This document shows positions 15,580 to 24,687 of a DNA stretch of 46,694 nucleotides, piece after piece. Within the stretch, counting starts at the first letter, position 1. The number at the start of each line of letters is the position of its first letter. A program made the translations under genes and the position numbers. Below the pieces are notes generated by a model that was given only the letters and a program-made list of their open reading frames with translations, did no database searches and was not told where the DNA came from. Source of the DNA: Streptomyces flaveus. GTDB lineage: Bacteria > Actinomycetota > Actinomycetes > Streptomycetales > Streptomycetaceae. The stretch is from contig NZ_BMPQ01000039.1 of the NCBI RefSeq assembly GCF_014647675.1, positions 1 to 46,694 on the forward strand, written 5' to 3'.

Positions 15580-17121
15580 TCAGGGCATCAGGTGGTAGTC
15601 GGGGAAGTTGCCGGGCAGCCTCTCCCCCGCCGTGCCCTGGGTGACGGCGCGCACGAGCAGTTCGCCGCCCACGAACGCGCCGCGCCACGACGCTCCGAAG
15701 CCGCCGAACAGCTCGTCCCGGTCCCCGCGGGAGCGCGGTTTCCCATGGCCGACCTTGAACGCCCGGATCTGCGGGGCCAGCCGCTCGTACGTGGCCGGGT
15801 CGTCGGTCGAGAGGGTGGCGACCAAGGCGCCGTTCGACGCGTTCATGGCAGCCAGCAGCTCGGCCTCGGTGTCGACCAGGACGATGGTGTCGACCGGGCC
15901 GAAGGGCTCCGCGTGGTGCAGCGGTGAGGACGGCGGCGGGTTGAGCAGCGTGACGGGCTGGACGTATGCCGCCGTGTCCTGGCCGGGCAGGAAGCGCGCG
16001 TCGGTGAGCTTGCCGCGGTGCAGCGGGACGGCACCGCGGTCGATGGCTTCGGCGACCTGGTCGTGCAGCTCCTTCGCCTTGGCCGCGTTGATCACCGGCC
16101 CGAAGTCCAGCTGGGGATACGGGTCGTCGGGCTGCTCCACCGCGAGCGGGTGGCCGATCCGCAGGGTGCGTACGGCCGGCAGGTACGCGGCGAGGAACTC
16201 GTCGAACAGCGCACGCTGGACGACGAAGCGCGGGTACGCCGTGCAGCGCTGCTTGCCGTAGTCGAAGAGCTTCGGGATGACCGCCGTGAGCGCGTCCCAG
16301 TCCGTGTGGTTCCAGATGCCCCAGGTGTTGAGTCCTTCCTGTTCGAGTACGTGTCGTTTGCCGAGGTCGGCGACGGCCGTGGCCACCGCGGCGCCCGTGT
16401 CGCGGCCGCCGACGAAGGAGACGCAGCCGATCTCGGGCGCGCGCACGAGCGCCTCCGACAGCTCGCCTCCGCTGCCGCTGACGAGGGTGACGGGAATCCC
16501 TTCGCGTGCGGCGAGCGCGCAGGCCAGGGTGAGACACGCGACGCCGCCGTCGGTCGGGGTCTTGGCGATGACCGCGTTCCCTGCCAATGCCTGTACCAGT
16601 ACTGCGTGAACGAGCACGCTCATCGGGTAGTTCCAGCTCGCGATGTTGGACACCGGGCCGTCCAGTGGGGCCCGGCCCTCGAGCATGGGCTCGATTCCGT
16701 CGACGTACCAGCGCACGCCGTCGACAGCCCGGTCGACGTCCGCCTGCGCCAGCCGCCAGGGCTTGCCGATCTCCCAGACGAGGAGGAGTGCGAGGAGTTC
16801 GCGGTGCTGGGTGAGGGCGTCGAGGGTGGCCGCGACGCGGCAGCGGCGTTCGTCCAGGGGTACGTGACGCCAGGCGCGGTGCTGGTCGAGGGATGCGCGC
16901 ACGGCCTGCCGGGCGGTGGCGGCGTCGAGGCGGGGCGGCCCCGCGATCGGGGTGCCGTCGACGGGGCTGGTGGCGGGCAGGGCCCGGCCGTCCGCCTGCC
17001 AGGCGGTGTTCCAGAGGTTGAGGACTCGGTCGTCCCGGAACGCCTCGGGGGCTACGGCGAGGCAACGCTGCCAGGCGTCGGCCCAGGACGTGCCTGATTT
17101 GAGGGTGAGGGTGGATGCCAT
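15580..17121 (-). CDS. Aldehyde dehydrogenase family protein
   Basis: A 513-residue NAD(P)-dependent aldehyde dehydrogenase-fold protein. Visible blocks are NIASWNYPMS (cofactor/substrate site), AVIAKTP (cofactor Lys), SFVGGRDTG (Rossmann), LEQEGLN (general-base Glu, about residue 260 or 262) and YGKQRCTAYPRF with candidate catalytic Cys293. HAEPFGPVDTIV and GGFGASWRG match the C-terminal blocks. The start is ATG 17121 (MASTLTLKSG); an upstream GTG frame to 17208 lacks ALDH character. It is the last gene of the leftward arm sucC-sucD-ALDH, 99 bp after sucD, facing the oxalate genes. It might oxidise glyoxylate or glycolaldehyde, or act on a CoA thioester; this is a guess from location. The motif spacing is unusual, so it is a divergent subfamily. 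Confidence 0.85.
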   Translation of the reverse strand: MASTLTLKSGTSWADAWQRCLAVAPEAFRDDRVLNLWNTAWQADGRALPATSPVDGTPIAGPPRLDAATARQAVRASLDQHRAWRHVPLDERRCRVAATLDALTQHRELLALLLVWEIGKPWRLAQADVDRAVDGVRWYVDGIEPMLEGRAPLDGPVSNIASWNYPMSVLVHAVLVQALAGNAVIAKTPTDGGVACLTLACALAAREGIPVTLVSGSGGELSEALVRAPEIGCVSFVGGRDTGAAVATAVADLGKRHVLEQEGLNTWGIWNHTDWDALTAVIPKLFDYGKQRCTAYPRFVVQRALFDEFLAAYLPAVRTLRIGHPLAVEQPDDPYPQLDFGPVINAAKAKELHDQVAEAIDRGAVPLHRGKLTDARFLPGQDTAAYVQPVTLLNPPPSSPLHHAEPFGPVDTIVLVDTEAELLAAMNASNGALVATLSTDDPATYERLAPQIRAFKVGHGKPRSRGDRDELFGGFGASWRGAFVGGELLVRAVTQGTAGERLPGNFPDYHLMP

Positions 17122-17220
17122 TCGGTTTGCTCCGCTCTCGGTGCACAGTCGGGGGCGGGGACACAACGGGGCGAGGCGACACGATTTCGGAAAGTCACCT
17201 CTGGCCAACTATGAGTGACG

Positions 17221-18105
17221 TCACGCTTCCGCTTCCAGTGCGGCGACGACCAATTGCGCCGTCTCAGTCGGCGTACCACCCACGCGCACCCCGACCGCCT
17301 CCAGCGCTTCCTTCTTCGCCTGTGCCGTGCCGGACGAACCGGACACGATCGCGCCCGCGTGGCCCATCGTCTTGCCTTCGGGCGCGGTGAAGCCCGCGAT
17401 GTAGCCGACGACGGGCTTGGTGACGTGCTCCCGGATGTACGCGGCCGCTCGTTCCTCCGCGTCTCCGCCGATCTCCCCGATCAGCACGACGAGTTCGGTG
17501 TCGGGGTCTGCTTCGAAAGCCACCAGGCAGTCGATGTGCGTCGTGCCGACGACGGGATCGCCGCCGATGCCCACGCAGGTGGAGAAGCCGATGTCGCGGA
17601 GTTCGTACATGAGTTGGTAGGTGAGCGTGCCGGACTTGGACACGAGGCCGATGCGGCCGGGCTTGGTGATGTCGGCGGGGATGATGCCCGCGTTGGACTG
17701 TCCGGGGGTGATCAGGCCCGGACAGTTGGGGCCGATGATCCGGGTGCCCTTCGTCTTCGCGTACGTGGTGAAGGCGACCGAGTCGTGGACGGGGATGCCC
17801 TCCGTGATGACCACGGCGAGTCCGATGCCCGCGTCCGCGGCTTCTGCAACTGCCGCTTTGGCGAAGGCGGGCGGGACGAAGACGACGGTGACGTCGGCGC
17901 CGGTCGCCTCGATTCCTTCGCGTACGGAGCCGAAGACGGGTACGGCCCGGTCGTCGAAGTCGACGGTCTGCCCGGCCTTGCGCGGGTTGACGCCGCCGAC
18001 GACGTCGGTGCCGGCCGCGAGCATGCGCCGGGTGTGCTTCATGCCCTCGCCGCCGGTCATGCCCTGGACGAGGACCTTGCTCTCCTTGGTGAGGTAGATG
18101 GCCAT
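17221..18105 (-). CDS. sucD: Succinyl-CoA ligase (ADP-forming) alpha-subunit-type protein
   Basis: A 294-residue protein matching the alpha subunit of succinate/acid-CoA ligases: TKESKVLVQGMTGGEG at the N-terminus, GGVNPRKAGQT, IIGPNCPGLITPGQSNAGIIP, SKSGTLTYQ and the phospho-His loop GKTMGHAGAIVSG (His249). The subunit binds CoA and carries the phosphohistidine intermediate. It lies 11 bp after sucC, with AAGGAG overlapping the sucC stop region, so the two are translationally linked. The location in a divergent pair with oxalate genes, rather than among TCA genes, suggests a second copy with a specialised acid substrate or a role in balancing the CoA-ester pool. Specificity for succinate is not proven by the sequence. 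Confidence 0.9.
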   Translation of the reverse strand: MAIYLTKESKVLVQGMTGGEGMKHTRRMLAAGTDVVGGVNPRKAGQTVDFDDRAVPVFGSVREGIEATGADVTVVFVPPAFAKAAVAEAADAGIGLAVVITEGIPVHDSVAFTTYAKTKGTRIIGPNCPGLITPGQSNAGIIPADITKPGRIGLVSKSGTLTYQLMYELRDIGFSTCVGIGGDPVVGTTHIDCLVAFEADPDTELVVLIGEIGGDAEERAAAYIREHVTKPVVGYIAGFTAPEGKTMGHAGAIVSGSSGTAQAKKEALEAVGVRVGGTPTETAQLVVAALEAEA

Positions 18106-18116
18106 GTCTCGCTCCT

Positions 18117-19247
18117 TCAGCCGGCGTTGGCGAGTTCGGCGGCGCGGCGCGCGGCGCCGTCCATGGTGGTGGCCTGCTGGACCAGGGGGTGTGCGCGGCC
18201 GTCGAGGATCGCGCGGCCGCGTACGGCGTTGTTTCCGTCGAGGCGTACGACCAGCGGCTTGGTCAACTGGACGGTTTCCAGGGCCTGCACGATACCGTCG
18301 GCGACCGCGTCACAGGCGGTGATGCCGCCGAATACGTTGACGAAGACGGACTTCACGGCCGGGTCGGAGAGGATGACGGAGAGGCCGTCGGCCATGATCT
18401 GGGCACTGGCCCCGCCGCCGATGTCGAGGAAGTTGGCGGGGCGGGCGCCGCAGCCGGCGACCACGTCGAGGGTCGACATGACGAGGCCCGCGCCGTTGCC
18501 GATGATGCCGACCTCGCCGTCCAGCTTGACGTAGTTGAGGCCCTTCGTGGCTGCCGCCGCCTCCAGCGGGTCGTCGTGCGCCGACTTCTGTTCGCCCCAA
18601 CGGGCTTGTCGGAAGCGGGCGTTGTCGTCGAGCGTGACCTTGCCGTCGAGGGCGAGGATCTGTCCTTGGGTGGTACGCACGAGGGGATTGACCTCGACGA
18701 GTACGGCGTCCTCGCGGGTCAGCACCTCCCAGAGTCGTACGAGGACGTCGACGGTCTGCGGGGGCAGGCCTGCCGTGTCGGCGATGTGTGCCGCCTTCGC
18801 CGCGGCGACGCCCTCGGCCGGGTCGATGGGGATGCGTGCCACGGCCTCCGGCCTGGTCGCGGCCACTTCTTCTATCTCCATGCCGCCCTCGGCCGAGGCG
18901 ATCGCGAGGAAGCGGCCGGCGGCGCGGTCGAGTACGTAACTGACGTAGAACTCGCTTTCGATGTCGACGGGTTGGGCCAGCATCACCTTGCCGACGGTGT
19001 GGCCCTTGATGTCCATGCCGAGGATCTGGCGTGCCGTCAGTTCGGCGGCGGCCGGATCGGTGGCGAGTTTCACGCCGCCCGCCTTGCCGCGTCCACCGGT
19101 CTTCACCTGCGCCTTGACCACGACGCGCCCGCCCAGCCTGCGGGCGATCTCGCGTGCCTCCTTGGACGAGTCGGTTACCTCGGCCCGCGGCACCAAGATG
19201 CCGTGGTCCTCGAAGAGTTGCCTTGCCTGGTGTTCGTACAGGTCCAT
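18117..19247 (-). CDS. sucC: Succinyl-CoA ligase (ADP-forming) beta-subunit-type protein
   Basis: A 376-residue ATP-grasp beta subunit. The N-terminus MDLYEHQARQLFEDHGI is the standard SucC opening. ATP-grasp features include VVVKAQVKTGGRGKAGGVKLA, the metal-binding VLVEVNPLVRT, LDGKVTLDDNARFR and GIIGNGAGLVMSTLDVV, with NVFGGITACD near the C-terminus. The start is ATG 19247; the open frame to 19343 adds non-family residues. It is the first gene of the leftward arm sucC-sucD-ALDH, facing the oxc-like gene across 188 bp that contain an 8-bp inverted repeat. It is probably co-induced with the oxalate genes and is likely not the housekeeping TCA copy, though that copy is outside this window. Confidence 0.9.
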   Translation of the reverse strand: MDLYEHQARQLFEDHGILVPRAEVTDSSKEAREIARRLGGRVVVKAQVKTGGRGKAGGVKLATDPAAAELTARQILGMDIKGHTVGKVMLAQPVDIESEFYVSYVLDRAAGRFLAIASAEGGMEIEEVAATRPEAVARIPIDPAEGVAAAKAAHIADTAGLPPQTVDVLVRLWEVLTREDAVLVEVNPLVRTTQGQILALDGKVTLDDNARFRQARWGEQKSAHDDPLEAAAATKGLNYVKLDGEVGIIGNGAGLVMSTLDVVAGCGARPANFLDIGGGASAQIMADGLSVILSDPAVKSVFVNVFGGITACDAVADGIVQALETVQLTKPLVVRLDGNNAVRGRAILDGRAHPLVQQATTMDGAARRAAELANAG

Positions 19248-19316
19248 TCCGGCTCCTGCCTCAAAAGTGCCGCACGCCCCCTGGACACCACCCACTGGAT
19301 GCGGGATAACAAGCTT

Positions 19317-19340
19317 CATACAGTATTCGTCGACTGTATG
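19317..19340. promoter_or_regulatory. Inverted repeat in the divergent oxalate-locus promoter
   Basis: CATACAGT (19317-19324) and ACTGTATG (19333-19340) form a perfect 8-bp inverted repeat with an 8-bp spacer. It lies between sucC (start 19247) and the oxc-like gene (start 19436). The location suits a single regulator controlling both arms. The TGTAT/ATACA arms resemble sites of GntR/FadR-type regulators, but no regulator gene lies in this locus. Confidence 0.6.
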
Positions 19341-19435
19341 CAATCAACCGTGACGGCATCCACGAGCAGTGCGCGAACCGTGTCTGAAGTGCACGTTCGC
19401 GTGCCCGATCCCCTACGAAGGGACAGGACTTCGCC

Positions 19436-21121
19436 ATGCCCGACGACAACAGCCAGAACCTCATCTCCGGTGGGCACTTGGTCGCCAAGGCACTCAAAGC
19501 CGAGGGTGTGGAGGTCATTTACACCCTGTGCGGCGGCCACATCATCGATATCTACGACGGCTGCGTCGACGAAGGCATAGAGGTCGTCGACGTACGCCAC
19601 GAACAGGTCGCCGCCCACGCCGCCGACGGCTACGCGCGCATCACCGGCAAGCCCGGCTGTGCGGTCGTCACCGCGGGCCCCGGCACGACGGACGCCGTGA
19701 CGGGTGTCGCCAACGCCTTCCGCGCGGAGTCGCCCATGCTGCTGATCGGCGGCCAAGGGGCGCATACGCAGCACAAGATGGGGTCCCTTCAGGACCTGCC
19801 GCACGTCGACATGATGACGCCGATCACGAAGTTCGCGGCGACCGTTCCGGACACCGCACGCGCCGCCGACATGGTGTCGATGGCCTTCCGCGAGTGCTAC
19901 CACGGCGCCCCCGGGCCCTCCTTCCTGGAGATCCCGCGCGATGTGCTCGACGCCAAGGTGCCGGTCGAGAAGGCCCGGGTCCCCGCCGCCGGCCAGTACC
20001 GGGCCTCGACCCGCTCGGCCGGCGACCCCGAGGCGATCGAGAAGCTCGCCGATCTCCTCGTGCACGCCGAGAAGCCCGCGATCCTGCTGGGCAGCCAGGT
20101 CTGGACGACCCGTGGCACCGAGGCCGCCATCGAACTCGTACGCAGCCTCAACATCCCCGCCTACATGAACGGCGCCGGACGCGGCACCCTGCCGCCCGGG
20201 GACCCGCACCACTTCCAGCTCTCCCGCCGGTACGCCTTCTCCAACGCCGACGTCATCGTCATCGTCGGCACGCCCTTCGACTTCCGTATGGGCTACGGGA
20301 AGCGGCTGTCGCCGGACGCGACCGTGGTGCAGATCGACCTCGACTACCGGACCGTCGGCAAGAACCGGGACATCGACCTCGGGATCGTCGGCGACGCGGG
20401 TCTCGTCCTGAAGTCGGTGACCGAGGCCGCCTCGGGACGCCTGAACGGGGGCGCGTCGAAGCGCAAGGAGTGGCTCGACGAGCTGCGCGCGGCCGAGCAG
20501 ACGGCCATCGAGAAGCGGCTGCCCAGCCTCAGGTCGGACACCTCGCCCATCCACCCGTACCGCCTGGTCAGCGAGATCAACGACTTCCTCACCGAGGACT
20601 CGATCTACATCGGCGACGGCGGCGACATCGTCACCTTCTCCGGTCAGGTCGTACAGCCCAAGTCACCCGGGCACTGGATGGACCCGGGACCGCTCGGCAC
20701 GCTCGGCGTCGGCGTCCCGTTCGTGCTCGCGGCCAAGCAGGCGCGGCCCGACAAGGAAGTGGTGGCCCTCTTCGGAGACGGTGCCTTCTCGCTCACCGGC
20801 TGGGACTTCGAGACCCTCGTCCGCTACAACCTCCCCTTCGTCGGCATCGTCGGCAACAACTCCTCGATGAACCAGATCCGTTACGGCCAAAAGGCCAAGT
20901 ACGGCGAGGCGCGCGAGCGCGTCGGCAACACCCTCGGCGACGTCCACTACGACAAGTTCGCCCAGATGCTCGGCGGTTACGGCGAGGAGGTCCGCGACCC
21001 CGCCGACATCGGCCCCGCCCTGAGGCGCGCCCGCGAGTCGGGCAAGCCCTCGCTGATCAACGTCTGGGTCGACCCGGACGCGTACGCCCCCGGAACCATG
21101 AACCAGACGATGTACAAGTGA
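19436..21121 (+). CDS. ThDP-dependent decarboxylase, probable oxalyl-CoA decarboxylase
   Basis: A 561-residue thiamine-diphosphate enzyme with the three-domain layout of the acetolactate synthase/oxalyl-CoA decarboxylase/2-hydroxyacyl-CoA lyase group. Catalytic Glu56 is in VRHEQVAAHAADGYAR. The ThDP/Mg motif starts at GDG (447-449) and ends at NN (474-475). MDPGPLGTLGVGVPFVLAAK precedes it as in oxalyl-CoA decarboxylases. It should decarboxylate oxalyl-CoA to formyl-CoA and CO2, because the next gene is a clear formyl-CoA transferase and an OFA transporter follows. The active-site Tyr-Glu pair of the Oxalobacter enzyme is not obvious: the equivalent stretch reads SLQDLPHVDMM. A related lyase or acetolactate-synthase-like activity is therefore possible. 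It starts at ATG 19436 and ends 10 bp before frc. Confidence 0.78.
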   Translation: MPDDNSQNLISGGHLVAKALKAEGVEVIYTLCGGHIIDIYDGCVDEGIEVVDVRHEQVAAHAADGYARITGKPGCAVVTAGPGTTDAVTGVANAFRAESPMLLIGGQGAHTQHKMGSLQDLPHVDMMTPITKFAATVPDTARAADMVSMAFRECYHGAPGPSFLEIPRDVLDAKVPVEKARVPAAGQYRASTRSAGDPEAIEKLADLLVHAEKPAILLGSQVWTTRGTEAAIELVRSLNIPAYMNGAGRGTLPPGDPHHFQLSRRYAFSNADVIVIVGTPFDFRMGYGKRLSPDATVVQIDLDYRTVGKNRDIDLGIVGDAGLVLKSVTEAASGRLNGGASKRKEWLDELRAAEQTAIEKRLPSLRSDTSPIHPYRLVSEINDFLTEDSIYIGDGGDIVTFSGQVVQPKSPGHWMDPGPLGTLGVGVPFVLAAKQARPDKEVVALFGDGAFSLTGWDFETLVRYNLPFVGIVGNNSSMNQIRYGQKAKYGEARERVGNTLGDVHYDKFAQMLGGYGEEVRDPADIGPALRRARESGKPSLINVWVDPDAYAPGTMNQTMYK

Positions 21122-21131
21122 GGTGCCCGCC

Positions 21132-22421
21132 ATGACCAGCACCGCGACGCACAACGCGACTCACACTGCGACGAACGAAGCGCCGAACAGCGCGCCCAAG
21201 GCTCTCGAAGGCATCCGTGTCCTCGACATGACGCACGTCCAGTCGGGCCCCTCCGCAACCCAGTTGCTGGCCTGGCTGGGGGCGGACGTGGTCAAGCTGG
21301 AGGCGCCGACCGGTGACATCACGCGCAAGCAGCTGCGTGACCTCCCGGACGTCGACTCCCTCTACTTCACGATGCTCAACTGCAACAAGCGGAGCATCAC
21401 CCTCAACACCAAGACCGAGCGCGGCAAGGAGATCCTCACCGAGCTGATCCGGCGCTCGGACGTCATGGTCGAGAACTTCGGACCGGGCGCGATCGACCGC
21501 ATGGGCTTCACCTGGGACCGCATCCAGGAGATCAATCCGCGTATCGTCTATGCCTCCATCAAGGGGTTCGGGGACGGCCCGTACACCAACTTCAAGGCGT
21601 ACGAGGTCGTCGCTCAGGCCATGGGCGGGTCGATGTCGACCACCGGGTTCGAGGACGGGCCGCCGCTGGCGACGGGGGCCCAGATCGGGGACTCGGGCAC
21701 GGGCATCCACGCCGTGGCGGGGATTCTCGCGGCGCTGCTTCAGCGGGAGAACACCGGGCGCGGTCAGCGGGTCAATGTGGCCATGCAGCACGCTGTGCTC
21801 AACCTCTGCCGGGTGAAGCTGCGCGATCAGCAGCGCCTGGCACACGGCCCGCTCGCTGAATATCCGAACGACGATTTCGGCGACGAAGTTCCCCGGTCCG
21901 GCAACGCGTCCGGCGGCGGCCAGCCCGGCTGGGCCGTCAAGTGCGCGCCGGGCGGGCCCAACGACTACGTGTACGTCATCGTGCAGCCCGTCGGCTGGAA
22001 GCCGATCACCGAGCTCATCGGACGGCCGGAGCTGGCGGACGACCCCGAGTGGGCGACGCCGGAGGCACGCCTGCCGCAGCTCAACAAGATGTTCCAGCTG
22101 ATCGAGGAGTGGTCGGCCACGCTCCCCAAGTGGGAGGTCCTGGAGAAGCTCAACGCCCACAACATCCCGTGCGGGCCGATCCTGTCGACCAAGGAGATCA
22201 TCGAGGATCCGTCGCTGGTCGCCAACGAGATGGTCGTGAAGGTGCCGCACCCCGAGCGGGGCGAGTTCGTGACGGTGGGCAGTCCGCTGAAGCTCTCCGA
22301 CTCCCCCGTGGACGTGGCCAGTTCGCCGCTGCTCGGCGAGCACAACGAAGAGGTGTACGTCGGCGAGCTCGGTCTCGGCGACGAGGAGCTGCGCCTGCTC
22401 AAGTCGAACGGAGTGATCTGA
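21132..22421 (+). CDS. frc: Formyl-CoA:oxalate CoA-transferase
   Basis: A 429-residue class III CoA-transferase that moves CoA from formyl-CoA to oxalate, giving formate and oxalyl-CoA for the neighbouring decarboxylase. It shares long blocks with Oxalobacter Frc: GIRVLDMTHVQSGPSATQ, VDSLYFTMLNCNKRSI, VMVENFGPGAIDRMGFTWD, KLRDQQRL-AEYP and the mobile glycine loop GGGQPGW (260-265). The catalytic Asp is Asp187 in QIGDSGTG, aligned with Asp169 of the Oxalobacter enzyme. The N-terminus has a 20-residue Thr/Ala/Asn-rich extension (MTSTATHNATHTATNEAPNS). ATG 21132 follows GAGG at 21120-21123; an in-frame GTG at 21123 would add three residues. It is co-transcribed with the decarboxylase and the ligase, and only 3 bp separate its stop from the next ATG. 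Confidence 0.92.
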   Translation: MTSTATHNATHTATNEAPNSAPKALEGIRVLDMTHVQSGPSATQLLAWLGADVVKLEAPTGDITRKQLRDLPDVDSLYFTMLNCNKRSITLNTKTERGKEILTELIRRSDVMVENFGPGAIDRMGFTWDRIQEINPRIVYASIKGFGDGPYTNFKAYEVVAQAMGGSMSTTGFEDGPPLATGAQIGDSGTGIHAVAGILAALLQRENTGRGQRVNVAMQHAVLNLCRVKLRDQQRLAHGPLAEYPNDDFGDEVPRSGNASGGGQPGWAVKCAPGGPNDYVYVIVQPVGWKPITELIGRPELADDPEWATPEARLPQLNKMFQLIEEWSATLPKWEVLEKLNAHNIPCGPILSTKEIIEDPSLVANEMVVKVPHPERGEFVTVGSPLKLSDSPVDVASSPLLGEHNEEVYVGELGLGDEELRLLKSNGVI

Positions 22422-22424
22422 TTG

Positions 22425-24575
22425 ATGGCCGAAGACCGGGTGCTGAGGGTGCGTACGCTCCTCGAAGCCGTACGGGCCGAGGGCCGGACCGCGCTGACCG
22501 CGCCCGAGGGCAAGGTGATCGCCGACGCGTACGCGATCGCCGCCCCCGGCGAGGAGTTGGCGACGAACGTCGACGAGGCGGTCGCGTATGCGGCGCGGTT
22601 CGGCGGGCCTGTCGTGATGAAGATCGTCTCCCCGGACATCCTGCACAAGACCGACGCGGGTGGCGTGATAGTCGGAGTGGAGGGCGCGGCCGACGTACGG
22701 GCCGCCTTCCGCGAAATCATCGACAACGCGCGCGCGTACGCGCCGGACGCCCGTATCGAGGGCGTACAGGTGCAGGAACTGCTCCCCCAGGGGCAGGAGG
22801 TCATCGTCGGAGCGGTGACCGATCCGACGTTCGGGAAAGTCGTCGCCTTCGGGCTGGGCGGTGTGCTGGTGGAGGTCCTGAAGGACGTCACTTTCCGCCT
22901 CGCCCCCGTAGACGCCGACGAAGCTCTGTCGATGCTGGACTCGATCCGCTCGGCGGAGATCCTGCACGGGGTGCGCGGCGCGCCGGCCGTGGACCGGTGG
23001 GCGATCGCCGAGCAGATCCGCCGGGTCTCCGAACTCGTCGCGGACTTCCCGGAGATCGCCGAGGTGGACCTCAATCCGGTGATCGCCACCCCGGAGGGGG
23101 CGGTCGCGGCGGACATCCGCGTGATCCTCGCGGAGTCGGTCCCGAAGGCGCGTCGCAGGTACACGCGCGAGGAGATCCTCACCTCCATGCGCCGCCTGAT
23201 GCAGCCTTCCTCGGTCGCCGTGATCGGTGCCTCCAACGAGCAGGGCAAGATCGGCAATTCGGTGATGCGCAACCTCGTCGACGGCGGCTTCTCCGGAGAG
23301 ATCCATCCGGTGAACCCCAAGGCCGATGACATCTTGGGCCGCAAGGCGTACAAGAGTGTCACCGACGTTCCCGGTGAGGTGGATGTGGCGGTCTTCGCGA
23401 TCCCCGCCAAGTTCGTGGCCTCGGCACTGGAGGAGGTGGGCCGCAAGGGGATCCCCAACGCCGTACTGATCCCCTCCGGGTTCGCGGAGACCGGTGAGCA
23501 GCAGCTCCAGGACGAGATCGTGGCCATCGGCGAGCGCTATGGAGTGCGGCTGCTCGGGCCGAACATCTACGGCTACTACTCGACGTGGCAGGACCTGTGC
23601 GCCACGTTCTGCACGCCGTACGACGTCAAGGGCGGCGTCGCACTCACCTCGCAGTCCGGTGGCATAGGGATGGCCATTCTGGGCTTCGCGCGCACTACGA
23701 AGACGGGTGTTTCGGCGATCGTGGGGCTCGGCAACAAGTCGGACCTGGACGAGGACGACCTGCTGACCTGGTTCGGCGAGGACCCCAACACCCAGTGCAT
23801 CGCCATGCACTTGGAGGACCTCAAGGACGGGCGCGCCTTCGTGGAGGCGGCGCGGGCGACCGTACCCAAGAAGCCGGTGGTCGTCCTGAAGGCGGGCCGT
23901 ACGGCGGCCGGTGCCAAGGCCGCGGGCTCACACACGGGCGCTCTCGCAGGCGACGACGCCGTCTACGACGACATCCTGAAGCAGGCCGGTGTCATCCGGG
24001 CTCCCGGACTGAACGACATGCTGGAGTACGCGCGCGCGTTGCCCGTGCTTCCGACTCCTCAGGGCGACAACGTCGTGATCATCACGGGCGCCGGCGGCAG
24101 CGGCGTACTGCTGTCCGACGCGGTGACCGACAACGGCCTCTCCCTGATGGAGATTCCGCCGGATCTGGACGAGGCCTTCAGGAAGTTCATCCCGCCCTTC
24201 GGAGCCGCCGGCAACCCGGTGGACATCACCGGCGGCGAGCCCCCGTCGACGTACGAGGCGACGATCCGGCTGGGCCTTGAGGACCCGCGGATCCACTCGC
24301 TCGTCCTCGGCTACTGGCACACCATCGTGACCCCTCCCATGGTCTTCGCCGAGCTCACCGCGCGCGTGGTGGCCGAATTCCGGGAGCGCGGCATCGAGAA
24401 GCCGGTGGTGGCGTCGCTCGCGGGCGATGTCGAGGTCGAGGAGGCGTCCCAGTACCTCTTCGAGCGCGGCGTCGTGGCGTACCCGTACACGACCGAGAAG
24501 CCGGTGGCCGTGCTGGGCGCGAAGTACCGCTGGGCGCGAGCTGCGGGACGGTTGGGGGGGCGGTCGATGAACTGA
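22425..24575 (+). CDS. NDP-forming acyl-CoA ligase, fused beta-alpha (acetate-CoA ligase type)
   Basis: A 716-residue single-chain acyl-CoA synthetase (ADP-forming). The N-terminal ATP-grasp domain covers about residues 15-225 (VVMKIVSPDILHKTDAGGVIVG, LNPVIATPEGAVAADIRV). A CoA-binding Rossmann domain covers about 255-350 (SSVAVIGASNEQGKIGNSVMRN) and a succinyl-CoA-synthetase-like part about 370-700, with the phosphohistidine loop GSHTGALAGDD (His503). The domain order is beta then alpha. Such enzymes couple acyl-CoA cleavage to ATP formation or run in reverse to activate an acid. Here it sits 3 bp after frc and before the oxalate/formate transporter, so oxalate, formate or a related short acid is the likely substrate. 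ATG 22425 is chosen over the adjacent TTG. Confidence 0.87.
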   Translation: MAEDRVLRVRTLLEAVRAEGRTALTAPEGKVIADAYAIAAPGEELATNVDEAVAYAARFGGPVVMKIVSPDILHKTDAGGVIVGVEGAADVRAAFREIIDNARAYAPDARIEGVQVQELLPQGQEVIVGAVTDPTFGKVVAFGLGGVLVEVLKDVTFRLAPVDADEALSMLDSIRSAEILHGVRGAPAVDRWAIAEQIRRVSELVADFPEIAEVDLNPVIATPEGAVAADIRVILAESVPKARRRYTREEILTSMRRLMQPSSVAVIGASNEQGKIGNSVMRNLVDGGFSGEIHPVNPKADDILGRKAYKSVTDVPGEVDVAVFAIPAKFVASALEEVGRKGIPNAVLIPSGFAETGEQQLQDEIVAIGERYGVRLLGPNIYGYYSTWQDLCATFCTPYDVKGGVALTSQSGGIGMAILGFARTTKTGVSAIVGLGNKSDLDEDDLLTWFGEDPNTQCIAMHLEDLKDGRAFVEAARATVPKKPVVVLKAGRTAAGAKAAGSHTGALAGDDAVYDDILKQAGVIRAPGLNDMLEYARALPVLPTPQGDNVVIITGAGGSGVLLSDAVTDNGLSLMEIPPDLDEAFRKFIPPFGAAGNPVDITGGEPPSTYEATIRLGLEDPRIHSLVLGYWHTIVTPPMVFAELTARVVAEFRERGIEKPVVASLAGDVEVEEASQYLFERGVVAYPYTTEKPVAVLGAKYRWARAAGRLGGRSMN

Positions 24576-24687
24576 GCGACGGCCCGAACCACGGGGCCTA
24601 CGGTGACCGCTCGCCGCGGGCCCCGGCGCGAAGAGAACGGACAGGGGGCGCTGGCCAGACTTCTTCCACGCGAAGGGTTCGATCGAC

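Noticed and set aside
21057..23810. A 917-codon open frame on the minus strand opposite frc and the ligase gene
   Set aside because: It is antisense to two clearly conserved enzymes, has Arg/His/Asp-rich composition and no motif. It is a GC-bias shadow.
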